DNA of 64,000 bases from Symbiodinium natans (Eukaryota > Sar > Dinophyceae > Suessiales > Symbiodiniaceae): NCBI GenBank assembly GCA_905221605.1, contig CAJNDS010002220.1, positions 90,001 to 154,000 of the forward strand. The letters run 5' to 3'. Numbering within the stretch: position 1 is the stretch's first letter; every line of letters starts with the position of its first letter. Of this stretch, positions 44,884 through 55,600 are shown piece after piece. The notes under the pieces were generated by a model. It was not told the DNA's origin. It made no database searches and saw only the letters and a list, made by a program, of their open reading frames with translations. Position numbers and translations under genes: made by a program.

Positions 44884-45065
44884 ACCGATCGCAAGAGTGT
44901 CTTTGAAGGAGCTCTCCTGGATGGTTCTCGCATGGCGATAGCGCAAGGTTTTCCACGAGAACCAGAACCTAATCCTTCATCGAACGACCAGCAGCCAGGC
45001 ATAAGCAGAACCTCGCGAAGATGGGCCTGGCAGGGTGACGGGCGGTTTTCAGGCTTCGGCTTAAG
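44884..45065 (+). CDS. Candidate exon, about 60 codons
   Basis: Long repeat-free open frame: RKSVFEGALLDGSRMAIAQG, FPREPEPNPSSNDQQPGISR, then TSRRWAWQGDGRFSGFGLSS. Second half looks disordered. A minus-strand frame overlaps but is rich in Ser/Arg shadows. Family unknown. Confidence 0.45.
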
Positions 45066-45389
45066 CTCCAAGCTCGAAACCCCTTATAGCTCTTAAACCA
45101 AACCCGTAGAAGATCTCCAATGCAGCCTGTTGCAGTCTAGATAAATATAAATATCATCCCCTCATCACGTGCACAAACTAGAACTCTACTGGAAACTGCC
45201 CATTCGCAATTTTTTTCGCGACCCGTAGTCCCTACAACTAGGCCCCACGAACCGCCGAACCGCCCAGCACTCCCAGGGGCTAATGGCTTCAGGATACTAG
45301 GACCATCTAGGACCCTACCCGCATTCCTTTTTTAGGGAGCGGCTCCCTCAAACCCTAGACTCCAAGCCTTAAACTCTCAGTCTACAGGG

Positions 45390-45531
45390 ATGCTTGGGTT
45401 CCTGACCCCACCGTTGCGCGCTGCTTGCGGTGTCTCACTCGTCCGGCCGCCCCTGGCTGGAAGAGCAGGGCAACAGATCGAAAAGGTGGCATCGGTGTTA
45501 GGGCTTTGTCGCGATATGGCGCAGAAGAAGG
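45390..45531 (+). CDS. Candidate terminal exon
   Basis: Reads MLGFLTPPLRAACGVSLVRP, PLAGRAGQQIEKVASVLGLC then RDMAQKKV and TGA. Minus-strand frames are also open here, so strand is not certain. Confidence 0.35.
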
Positions 45532-45811
45532 TTTGATGAGCGAGTAGCTTCGAGCACTTCGTAGTATACAAAGCGCAGTTATGGCCTGACAGTGGAGGGC
45601 CATCGCGCGATTCCTTCAGGGTTGGGCTTGATTACGTCAATTTCTTTGGAAGCAGTCTTCATTGCCTCCTCTTTGTGCAAGACATGTGGGAGATGCAATA
45701 AAGAGAAAAACGAGCGGGCCTCCAGGTTCCAGGGTTTGGGCCGGCTCCCCAGAGGTCTGCCGACTGGTCGTGACTGACCCTGCCCCGAAAGCCTTGCTAG
45801 TAGAGTAGGTA

Positions 45812-45892
45812 ACCTTTAACCTTTTGGGGGTATGCTAATCCCTATAAAATCCCAAAGGCTGACCTTTAATTCCCCCAGGTTACTGGACAGCT
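45812..45892. repeat. Dispersed repeat family 4, copy B
   Basis: AACCTTTAACCTTTTGGGGG through CTAATCCCTATAAAATCCC to CAGGTTACTGGACAGCTG. Nearly identical to the copy at 39506, so probably a recently mobile short element. Confidence 0.7.
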
Positions 45893-45923
45893 GGGGGCCC
45901 AGGCGCCCCCCCCACCTTAGGTG

Positions 45924-45998
45924 GCCTAAGCCTTGAGTAGACAGGGGCTTTACACACTTACGCGGTGCATGTCGCCGCGTCCGGGTTCGAACCTCCAG
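45924..45998 (+). other. tRNA-like relic (A and B box words)
   Basis: TGGCCTAAGCC near 45932 resembles an A box and GGGTTCGAACC at 45983 a B box, about 50 bases apart. Acceptor and T stems do not pair well, so this is at best a tRNA pseudogene or the head of a SINE. Confidence 0.25.
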
Positions 45999-46333
45999 GG
46001 CCGGAGAAGTTCATGTTAGTGCAAGCCCTATAACCCTAAACCCTAAAGCCTCCACCCTAAATCCCGTCGCATAGATACTTGGGGTTGGACCTGGATTCTG
46101 GGCCCGTTGGGGGGGGGATCGTTTCCCTTATAGTGCAGGGTCCCAACAAGGGGCCCTAGGTTTTTTGTGAGATCAACCTCCCCCCAGCCCACAACCCACA
46201 CTCCCAAAACTTTCAAAACCCCAAAGCCCTTAACCCCTCAACCCTTAACCCCCCCTAGCCCCAAAGCCTTTAACCCCTGATCCCTTCAGCCCCAAAACGC
46301 CAAACGCCGAAAACTCCACCCTGGTGGGTGGTG

Positions 46334-46405
46334 GATGCGATGGCAAGTAGCGGTGCTACTCAAGCGCAGCCCTCGCCCTTGGCTCAGCGCGCTCAGGGTT
46401 TGTAG
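46334..46405 (+). CDS. Candidate exon upstream of the hydrolase gene
   Basis: Reads MASSGATQAQPSPLAQRAQ from ATG 46340 and ends at CAG|GGTTT. It may be a first exon of a separate gene; it is not needed for the hydrolase, which has its own signal peptide. Confidence 0.3.
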   Translation, partial: DAMASSGATQAQPSPLAQRAQGL

Positions 46406-46685
46406 GGTGTATAGGAAGCACAAGGGTGTGCAGTTTGATTGCTGTTTTCCTGCGAACTTCAAGCCTGGTGGGACTTTTTTTCTCCAAACCCCTCAAACTC
46501 CTCAAACAACCTTGAGGCAATGTTCAAGCCAAAGTAGGGGATGACAGCTTAGGCAGCTAGGCCGTAGAGGCAAGCAGCCTACTGCGGTTGTTACCAGACC
46601 TGCGAGTGCCCATTGAACCCGTTGTGTTTTGGGGCTCAGGCACCGCTTGAAAACGCGCCACCAATCCGGCCAACCGTGTCAAGTC

Positions 46686-48320
46686 ATGCTGAAGCGGCCA
46701 GACATGCTCTCGGTCCTGGCCCTTGTCCTAGGAGTGGGTGCGGGAGGCACAGCATCTCCCGGCCTCCCTCTCACAATTTTCATGGAGCGGGCCGATGGCA
46801 TCATGAGAGATGCGGACCCCCTAGGCTGGTTGACAAACAATGCGCCTGATGTGATGGTGAAAGTCTTTGTGGGCGGCGTCGAGGCGTGGACCTCTACTGT
46901 GTCAGCTTTTACGCCAGTGTGGAACGAGCGGCTGTATCTTCCGGGTCTCCCTGGACGTGACGACCCTGGCGAATTGCGTTTTGAGGTGTGGGACATCGAC
47001 CGCACTAGCCCAAACGATCTGTTGGGGGTATCTGCTTTGAGATGGGCCGACGTTTACCCCAATGGATATTCAGGCTCACTAATGCTGCAGCCGGGTGAGA
47101 GAGATGCCGAGAAATTCAAGCGTGGGAGCAAGCTCCAGCTCCAGGTGCGTGTGGGGGGCGAAGAAAACGTGCAGCCTGATCAAGCTAGGCGGATTCCTCC
47201 GATGAAACTCGCCCACAGCAGCTTGAGCAGGGTCCACCTACGGGCCAATGGCCTAACCTTCACCTGCGTCGTTTGTGGTGAGGACACACCCGCTGCAGAG
47301 AAGAAGGGCAACGTCCTGTTTCTGCATGGCTTTCCCTACTTTGCATACTACGGTGACCACGACCTGACGTCCACGGAGCCCATTTTCAAGCGACCGCAAG
47401 AGGAGCTGTGTGCTTTGGGGTACCAGACATTGGCTTGCAACCAGCGTGGATACTCGGAGGGGGCCTCTCCGGAGGGCATCCAGAATTACAAGTATGAGCT
47501 CATCAAGAGTGATGCCTGGGCAATGGCTGAGGCGAAGGGCTTTGACACCTTCCACCTCGTAGCGCACGACCACGGTGCTGTGGTGGGGTGGTGGATGGCC
47601 GCGTCCAAGGAAGCTGAAGGGAAGATCCTCAGCTATACCGCGCTGTCCATTCCTCACCTCGTTCCCTTCTCACAGAGCCTCACTGACGAGCGATCGCAGC
47701 AGCGAGTCCAGTCCCAGTACTTCACAGAGTTTGTGACACCAGAAGGCCCCAACGTGCTGTATGCTATCCTCGGCTTGCCAGCTTATTTCGACAAGATTGA
47801 TGGCAAGTCAGGCAGCACCTTCCAGAAGGCTGTTTGGTGGTACAACGGCGCGTTTGGGAAGGGCACGGGCAGCAGTCCTGGCATCCTCTCCCTTCCGCCA
47901 GAGCTGAGCGCCACAGAGATCATGGCAGAGGGCAGCGGTGCTGCGCGGAGCGTCTTTGCCAGCTTCCGCTCCGTCCAAGGGGGCATGAACGGAGAGGCGG
48001 GGCCCCTGGCCGCGGCCGAGCCAGCAACGAACCCCATCGGAAAAGTTGCTGTTCCGACTCTGTTTGCCTGCGGCAAGGATGATGCGTTGGTCTTATGCGA
48101 TACAGAGTACACAAGGAGGACACGTGAGTATGTCACTGCCGAATACCAAGAGTTGGTCCTGCCCGAGTGTGACCACAACCCTCTTGGGGAGGGACCCGTG
48201 ATGTTCGGCATGGCGCAACCGTGCGCCGAGAAGGCAGTGACGGCCACCGTCGAAGCCATGAAGCAGCTCATCCTCAAGGCCACAAGTTCCACAAGCAGGG
48301 CCGGCATCATTCTCCCATGA
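46686..48320 (+). CDS. Secreted C2-domain plus epoxide-hydrolase-like alpha/beta hydrolase, single exon
   Basis: 544 residues from ATG 46686 to TGA 48318-48320. The frame is open to an ATG at 46629, but 46686 begins a good signal peptide (MLKRPDMLSVLALVLGVGAG), so I chose it. Residues about 25-160 look like a C2 domain: a PLTIFMERADGI first strand, DVMVKVFVGG, TPVWNERLYLPG, LRFEVWDID and DLLGV. Residues about 200-535 are an alpha/beta hydrolase of the epoxide hydrolase/dehalogenase type. HGFP (214-217) forms the oxyanion hole, AHDHGA carries the presumed Asp nucleophile (295), a GKDDA acid lies near 465, and the catalytic His sits in CDHNP (497). NQRGYSEG fits the family NxRGYxxS segment. The two domains in one secreted protein are unusual. 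Substrate unknown. No introns and no heptamer repeats inside. Confidence 0.9.
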   Translation: MLKRPDMLSVLALVLGVGAGGTASPGLPLTIFMERADGIMRDADPLGWLTNNAPDVMVKVFVGGVEAWTSTVSAFTPVWNERLYLPGLPGRDDPGELRFEVWDIDRTSPNDLLGVSALRWADVYPNGYSGSLMLQPGERDAEKFKRGSKLQLQVRVGGEENVQPDQARRIPPMKLAHSSLSRVHLRANGLTFTCVVCGEDTPAAEKKGNVLFLHGFPYFAYYGDHDLTSTEPIFKRPQEELCALGYQTLACNQRGYSEGASPEGIQNYKYELIKSDAWAMAEAKGFDTFHLVAHDHGAVVGWWMAASKEAEGKILSYTALSIPHLVPFSQSLTDERSQQRVQSQYFTEFVTPEGPNVLYAILGLPAYFDKIDGKSGSTFQKAVWWYNGAFGKGTGSSPGILSLPPELSATEIMAEGSGAARSVFASFRSVQGGMNGEAGPLAAAEPATNPIGKVAVPTLFACGKDDALVLCDTEYTRRTREYVTAEYQELVLPECDHNPLGEGPVMFGMAQPCAEKAVTATVEAMKQLILKATSSTSRAGIILP

Positions 48321-49320
48321 AAAGCAACACCTCAGCCGACTCAGCGGGCACCAAGTCACGAATTGGCTTGGTCGCCACAAGTTTTGATAGTACAGGCCGA
48401 CTAGGCAGGAGCTCCGCAACTACTTTCTCCTGAGACAAAAGTTCTCTGGCGAGCTTTCCCTGCGCGGTCCTGTGTTTAGCGAGGCTACACAAGCCGGAAT
48501 TTGTTGCCTGAATCCGAGACGTGCACCGGCAAGGCTGAAATCATCTCTGAATGGTCGAGGATTCCGAAATGATCGCGACGGGTTCGGGATGCCTAGCCGG
48601 AACCCTATATCCTATTCAATCTTTATGTGTGTTTTGCAGCTTCGGCCACTCAGCCTCAGCCAGGTCGAGAGTAGGCGTTCAGAGTTTAGGGTTTAGAGGC
48701 CACACCCCTGCAATCCTCCACGCATCCGGGCTTACCGGTGAGGGCTTATAAGGTTCGTACCGAATGCCCCGCTAGACCGCGCGGCCCAGGTGTCCGATCA
48801 GCCCGAACTCGCTGTCAGGCCGCGGCTTCAGGTTCATGGGGCTTTTAGGGCTTAGGGGCTTAGCGGCTTTAGGGGCTTAGGGTAAGAAATGGGAACTTTC
48901 TTGTTTTACCCTTTTTGTGGTTTAAGATCGAATATTTCTCAGAGGGCTGTTCAGGGCCAACCCATTGCGGCATACGTATGGCCCTCAAGACTCAGACCTT
49001 ACAGGGTTTATAAGGGCCTTCCAGACCTTCTCATCGGGCTTATGAGGCTGTGAAGGTCTTACAGGGCTTATGGGGTCCATAAGGCTAAGAGGGCTCATAG
49101 AATTCTGGGTATTTTTGGCGGATAGGGCTAGAAGGCTTATCTATTGCTTGTTCAGAATGAAGTTTTTGTGGGGGGCTGAAACGGCTTGGGCTTAGTCACA
49201 TCAATGGGCTCTCTGGTTCCGTCGGGCTTGTATGGTTCTTACGGCGTTCAGGCCTTGTAGGGCTTAAGTCCTGTTTAGGGCTGATAGGGCGGCAGCCTGT
49301 AGCAGCATTGTCTGGGTAGG
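48321..49320. other. 3' region of the hydrolase gene and spacer
   Basis: 48321-48480 is repeat-free and probably 3' untranslated sequence. 48680-49300 has GGGCTTA/TTAGGGCTT-type words. No gene seen. Confidence 0.5.
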
Positions 49321-49339
49321 ACACTGGGTGGTGGCATTG

Positions 49340-49424
49340 GAATGCATTGGAGGGTGGTGCATACAGCTCTACGGCGTAGGCGTAGCCCTGTCTGGGAGCC
49401 TGGCCAGCTACCGCCTCCTAGGTC
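49340..49424 (+). CDS. Candidate exon, hydrophobic
   Basis: Reads ECIGGWCIQLYGVGVALSGS then LASYRLL before TAG|GTCC. Could be a membrane segment. Family unknown. Confidence 0.4.
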
Positions 49425-49651
49425 CTGCATCGGCCTGTTGGCGCATGCCATCAGGTGGTCCCCAAAGGGGTGCTCTATGGGACATAGATAGAAGATTTGG
49501 CAAATGCTTCGCGCATCGGGGGGGGGGGGGGGGGGCGGCGGGGGGCAAAACGGCCAGACTTTCTGGATTCCCTAATTTCCTGCTTTCTTGATAACCTTGA
49601 TACCATTTTTCCTCCACCCCAAACCTAGGCTTATGTGCATGAGAACTTGAC

Positions 49652-49744
49652 AGGACGGCGGCAGCTACCTCGCTTGCAGCTGCCATGCGGTACCGCTTTG
49701 AGATATCCGGATCAGGCGGGGGCAATGCAGTTGAGGGTGTTCGG
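49652..49744 (+). CDS. Candidate exon with GTAAGG donor
   Basis: Reads RTAAATSLAAAMRYRFEISG then SGGGNAVEGVR and ends near GTAAGG. Likely one gene with the hydrophobic stretch at 49340 and those at 50236 and 50503. Confidence 0.4.
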
Positions 49745-50235
49745 GTAAGGTTTTCGTGCGTTCGGGTTTCAGGGCGGCGGCTTTTAGCGTACCAGGTCAT
49801 CAAAACGGTCACCTTACTCATACTTGTAACCCTACTGGGAATTGCCCATGAACCTCAAAATAGTAACCAATTGCGAGAGGATTGGGGGGCTGACCCCTAA
49901 ACCATACAGGGTTTAGGGTTCAGAGTTGGGGGTTAGAATATGCCTGCCAAAGAGACAGCACAACACGCGCCATTGATTTTTAGATCACACCTCGAAACCC
50001 ACTTCCTAAACCCTATGAAACCACAGAACCTAAACCTACAGCCCTTAAACCCGAAGCCGAAAACTTAAACACCCCAAAACCGTATATACCCTAAGGCAGG
50101 CACATTTTGGAAAGGAACCTTGAGAAGCTGGACACCGCAAACCCAAGCACGGGTTTAGGGTTGTGATTTTTTGGGGTTTATTGTTTCGTTCAGGGTTTTG
50201 GGGCTTACGCTTTCCCGGATTTGCTGTTTTGATGC

Positions 50236-50306
50236 TGATGCAGACATTAGCCTCAGAGAGGGCAAAGGGAAGCGACCCTTAGCCTTGAAGCCCCAGGCCC
50301 CGAAAA
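50236..50306 (+). CDS. Candidate exon
   Basis: Reads DADADISLREGKGKRPLALK in a repeat-poor stretch. Boundaries uncertain. Confidence 0.3.
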
Positions 50307-50502
50307 ATCTCAGAGTTTTTTGTAGGTGTGCCACTTCAAAGCTCCGCAGTTCTGGCTACAAGAAGCCCAATGATCGCCCCTAACCGGACTTGCTATTAAT
50401 ATTGATAAGCCCGACTTCCCTAGACCCCAGCTTGAACCCCAAAAACCGAAGCCCCTGAAGCTTACTGCGCGACGAACCCAGAAGCCCGAAACCTCAAACT
50501 CC

Positions 50503-50570
50503 TCAACAGCGAAAGCAAGGAGCAGCCCAAGTCCGACCGGGCGATAACGGTTGCTGTGCAGCTCGACGGA
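50503..50570 (+). CDS. Candidate exon
   Basis: Reads NSESKEQPKSDRAITVAVQL then DGF, natural composition, before G-rich repeat. Family unknown. Confidence 0.4.
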
Positions 50571-50737
50571 TTTTGGGGGGCACTTTGGGATTGTGGGTTA
50601 GGTGTTCCCATGCTTTAGGGTTAAGGGTTGGTAGGGACCTTGGGGGCTGTAGGGGAGTTGTTGTACCCCACCCTCGGTGTGGGGTTGCTAGAGTTTTTTC
50701 ATCAACCATTCTCCTCCCGGTCTCCCCGCCTGGTCCG

Positions 50738-50880
50738 TGGAGTGCTCACCCCAAAGAAGCCCACAGAGAGTGTCGCCGAGTAGCCCTGGAGTGCCTACCT
50801 CGAAGAGAGTTCCGTAGCCTTAATTACCTGCCCGAAATCGGCAGCATGCCACATCGGCTAGCTGTAGGGTGGGGATGCTT
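50738..50880 (+). CDS. Candidate exon
   Basis: Reads HPKEAHRECRRVALECLPRR then EFRSLNYLPEIGSMPHRLAV. Repeat-free; splice sites not fixed. Confidence 0.35.
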
Positions 50881-51389
50881 GAAGGAAATGTTTGTTAGGT
50901 ATGTTGTGGGGATTTGGGGGCTTTGGGGGTTTAGGTCTAGGCGGGCCTTTATGGATTTGGGTGGGGCTTTAAGGGGGGGAGTACTCGCCACACTCCAAGG
51001 CGCGATCTGAAAGCTCCACTCGCACCCCCCCCCCCCGCCTCCGAAACACCTCGGGGATTCTGAAATTGCACGCGCAGTCTCTCATAACCCTAAAGACCCT
51101 AGACCCTTTCTCATTTTAGGCTGCTTGGGAACCTTGTGCCTGAATAGTCCAAACCTCAGCGCCATGGTCCCGAAACCCCAAGCCCTACACCCCAAGCCCG
51201 AAACCCTTTGGAGCGCTGCAGGGATGTACTGCGAGGTTTCCACCTTGAATCCACAACCCCGACCTAAACGGGGCTGGTGTAAAGCCGATTCTTTGTCTTA
51301 TTGGAAGGCAGGTTCCCTAAAAATTAGTGTCGCTATCGGGGTGCTTTTGTGTACAAGGACATGGGTCGGTCACAGATCGTCGTTTCTGC

Positions 51390-51529
51390 GGTCCAACGTT
51401 CAAGGCTTGTACTCTAACAGTTCTAAACTTCTACGAGAACTTAGCGGTAGTGGCATTAAGGTCCCGAAGGATCTCGTCGAGATTTTGGATCCCCCCGGAA
51501 CACCATCAATCATGTCATGGCGGCTCTGA
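51390..51529 (+). CDS. Candidate coding stretch, overlapping frames
   Basis: One frame ends SKLLRELSGSGIKVPKDLVE then ILDPPGTPSIMSWRL and TGA. A second frame from ATG 51517 reads MAALRPENPELKPRTSPSTI then STRSDEGEACERSPK. Repeat-free region, probably two exons or one with an unseen splice. Family unknown. Confidence 0.4.
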
Positions 51530-51659
51530 GACCTGAGAACCCTGAGCTGAAGCCCAGGACGAGTCCGAGTACGATTAGCACGCGCTCGGATGAGGGGGAG
51601 GCGTGTGAGCGCTCCCCGAAGTTTTTTAATCCAGGGAGCTTGGGCTCGAGAGTCAGGGG

Positions 51660-52640
51660 ACTAAAGGAGACTGTATATATCTATATATATATATTTATAT
51701 AATAGAATATTGTATTATTATATTAAAGGGGTTGTATAGGGGGATAAGATGAAGGGTCCCTTCTAGGGGTCCCTCCTTAGACTGAGGGCTTAAGGATTGT
51801 GTGGGTGACAGGGGGCTTAGTTAGAATTAAGGGTTCCGGACTGTGGATTTAGAGGGCAATGGTTTCAAGGCTCCGCCCTTGCATACACTTTAAACCTTGT
51901 AAGCAACTGCCATCTTTGGGTCGCCCAGTAGTCACCTCTTTTGCGTAGAGGGCCCCTTATAGAACCTTCTTTTCTCCCATATGCTGGGGCAGATCTACAA
52001 AACCGATGAGCCCTACCTCTAAGTCTTTTTCCGCTCTTGCAAACCCTGGGCCCTATACCCCTGAGCCCAAAACCCAAACCCCCGATGGGCCTGTTGGGAT
52101 TGTCGCATGTTCCTTACAAGGACGTTTTGGGCTATGGCGGCTAAGGGATTATCCCAAACACTGAACCTTCAACCTTAAACCCAAAATCCTGAGCCCCGAG
52201 GCCCGAAACTTGCTACGAAGCCATAAAGTAGGCCAAGAGCCGCCTCGAGACCAGCCAGCTAAACCGTCAACTATAAACCTTGAGAATCCGGGGTTGGGGT
52301 GTTAAGGGCTTAAGGCTTTAGGGGTGAGGGCTTAAGGCTTAGGAGGCCCTGAACCCTAAGCCTGCCAAAGCTTGAACCCTAAATTTAGGGTTTATACAAC
52401 CCGTGTTACCCCGAACCCGGAACCCCAGTATGGCTAAGGCAGCCCGTCGACCTAAACCCAAAACCCTAAACCCTAAACGAAACGTCGTATCGTAGACGGC
52501 GGGGGGGTGTGTGTGCCCTGGAATTCACAGAGCTGAAGGACTTGGGCCTTTTCAGGAATTCAGGGGTTCTAGGGAGTTTGGGCTTGAGGGGTTTGGGGTT
52601 AAAAGGTTTCGTCCTAAACCCTCAACCCAAACCCTAAATT
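51660..52640. other. Spacer before the kinase gene
   Basis: A TA-rich run at 51672-51725, then heptamer-rich sequence. No supported exon. Confidence 0.5.
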
Positions 52641-52643
52641 TAG

Positions 52644-55600
52644 GGCATCCTGCGTTTTCTGCTCCGCAAGGATGGTGCCCGAGCGGGCTTCTCCTCCCTC
52701 CTCAACTTCCGGGACGCCTTTGACTTGGGCCCCTGCCTCATGCGATTTGGGGTTTAGGGTTTAGGGTTTAGGGTTTAGGGCTAGGGTTTAGGGCATCGGT
52801 GTTGGTCCGTTTTGGTAGGTTTCAGGTTTCAGGGCACCTCCGAGCTGCGCAGCCTTCTTTGGCGTTATAAGCCTCTTCCCTTCGTAAGCTCAGTAAGAAT
52901 CAGCCCTAGACCCTGCATGGCAGGAACGAAGCAGAGCTTTCACAGGAGCCACCAAGAAGACACCGAACCCTTTTTGAAGGTAGTTGTTGACAAGCATCAA
53001 GACTGGGGTCGGTGAGGAGATGAAGACCTCTGAATACGCAAACCACCAAGAAACCACAAATCTGAGCCACCCAACCCCCGCTAAACCCTAAACCTTAAAC
53101 CCGAAGTACTAAGGCCCCAAACCCCACGCCTTAGGTGAGTTCATCGGGTCTGGCAGCATGTCGATCGTCCGAAGGCGCGTGCCTTCCTGGTCATCTGGAA
53201 ACCCTGAGCCCTAAGTGCACAAAGTCTTAGGAGGGTTTTGGGGTTTAGGGCTTGGAGTTTTAGGGTTTCAGAGTTTAAGGGTTAGGGTTCAGTTTTCAGG
53301 ATTTGGGGTTCACGGTTTCGGGTTCTGGGTGTAGGGTTTAGGGCTCAGAGCTTCGGAGGTGTTCTATGAGTTCCCTTCTTCTAAGGGGTTTTGTGGGTGT
53401 GGGGGAGGGGGCGGAGCAAAAGGGAATGTATAACAAGATGAGACAAACTACAGCCGCACTCAGAACCACCATGTTTTTGCAACTGGGCAAGCACCAGAAA
53501 AGAGTATTCGTAACCAGAAAAGCCTCAGACAGGGAGAATTTGCAACCAAGCGTCACAACAGGGTGAATTTACAACCGGCTTACTTAAGACTTCAGGGGTT
53601 TGGGTTCAGGAGCTTAGAGGAGGAGTTTGGGAGTAGGAGTTTTGGGTGCACGAGTTTAGAGTTGAGGCTCTGGATTTAAGGATACTATGGGCTCCATGAC
53701 CCTTGAGCCCTTGCCAGCGACACATTTCGTGATCTGCCATGGTGCTGTGGCTCCAAACCAGGTTTTAGTTTAAAAGCAATCCCATGAAACGTCCTTCGCG
53801 TGTGCCTGCACCGTCCTTTCTGGTGACAAGCCGCGAGTCGCTTGCGCAGGGGTTTCTACACTTGTGCAGAAGGTTAGGGTTTTATGGTTGTCGGTCCCAC
53901 TGTGCCCGCGCAGTCAAGAAAGCTGGTCCTTTCAGGTTTTTTTTGCTGGGCGCTTGGCCAAGTCCCGAGGCTTTGGGGTTTAAGGTTTATAATGGGCGAC
54001 GGCAATCTGCTAGCAATCTGGCAGGGTTCTTCCCTTGAACCATGAACCTTAAGCCCCATCAGCTCACCCAACAACCCAGGAGGCGCCAGCTGATGATGCT
54101 TGCCATGATTGCCAACTGATGTTGATGATGCTCGCCTTTACGGCCCCCTCACGCCCGGAAGGGGCCAGCTGATGCTGATGATGCTCACCTTTACGGCCAT
54201 ATGAGCAGTTGCAATTTGGCCGTGCCGCCGACTATCACGTTTGCCACCGGATTAAAGCTTACACCATACAGCACCGAAGCCCCAAGCCTCAAACCCGGTA
54301 ACGTCGAAGCCCCAAACCCGAAGCACTAAGCCTGAAGAGCAACCACGCCCTGAACTGCAGGTGCGTTCGGAAGTCCGACGGCCAATGTTTTGCCGTGTGG
54401 ATCTCAGGGCCAACGTTTCCAGAGACCGTGGGGCCTGCACCCAGAGGTGAATTTGGGGTTTAGTGTTGGATTTGGGCAAATACCCAAGCCTTAATCTCTA
54501 AGGATCTCTAACCCCTAAACCTTCAAGCCTAAGCCCTCACCTGGAACGGGATTCAAGGCTGTACCCTTTGAGTCTGATGCCTCGTTAAGGACCCTTTTGC
54601 AGAGACCCTTCGGGTTTACGTTGGGAGTATATTCAAAGCCTTTGAGTTAGGAGCGCGGTACGAGTCCGGATCGCTTGAAATTTCACGTTTATGGTTGAGG
54701 GCTTAGGGGGCTTTTGGTTTGTGTGTTCTGATAGCTTCGGTCCCAGCTGCGGTTTCGGGTGGGCTTTGGGGTTTTAGGGTTTAGGGTTTAGGGTTGAGGG
54801 TTTAGGGTTCAGGGTAATCCCGCAGCCCTCAGCCACTCTGGAGGCACCGCAGGACCGGGAGGACAGGTTTTAACATTTTTTTTTCTGTTGCCGGGTTTCT
54901 GAAGGTTTGTTTTGAAGTAAAGGGCCTCCAGAAAACCGGCAACAGAAAATTGTTTGGTGATAAAACGAACACATTGGGGTGTTGCTCTAAGTTTTGGGAT
55001 GAGCCCCTTGTTGGGTGACCTCGTCATGTAACGATTGGACTTGGTTGCATTTGTTTTTGTTAGCGCGGAAACCCTAAAAGTTCAACTTAATCGATACTCT
55101 TTGCCTTCGCGCACGCCCTAAGCCTTGCAGCCGCCAGCTAAAGGTTCAGTGCTTGCGTTTCTTAGGGCCAAGCCCCAGCAAAATCCAAAGTCTGCAACGT
55201 TGGTCCGGTTCTTGGCTGACTCAGGTCAAGTGCGTGACCGCGGTTGATGAGGAGGCGATAGCCGCCCATGGCCCAAACCCTGAATCCAACACCATGGAGG
55301 GCAGTGGGGGGCCTAAACCCTAAAAGGGGCATTCCGGAAGTTTCACTCCAGCAGTGCCTGCAGGGTTTAGGGTTTAGGGAGCATAGGGAAGAGGGGTACC
55401 CAAAACGCATTGTCAGGCTATTCCTGCTGAATGCAGTTCTAAACAAGCCCGTTCTGAGATGGTGAGGGAATTCCAGGGTTCCCAATCCTAAACATACTGA
55501 TTCTTAGTCGAGACGTTGGGCATGGGGAACTTTCTTGTTCTCATACCATTTGATGCAGTAATCTTACCCTCCCTAGACCCCAGAAACTTTAAGCCCTAAA

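Noticed and set aside
45924-45998. Functional tRNA gene
   Set aside because: A- and B-box words are present but T and acceptor stems do not pair; kept only as a low-confidence relic.
47783-48310. Minus-strand 175-residue frame
   Set aside because: Antisense shadow of the hydrolase C-terminal half.
54398-54446. Kinase lacking the catalytic lysine (frame reads AVW at 54392-54400)
   Set aside because: Splicing at the GT donor 54395 removes the W codon and the next exon (55225) supplies VKC, restoring the Lys.
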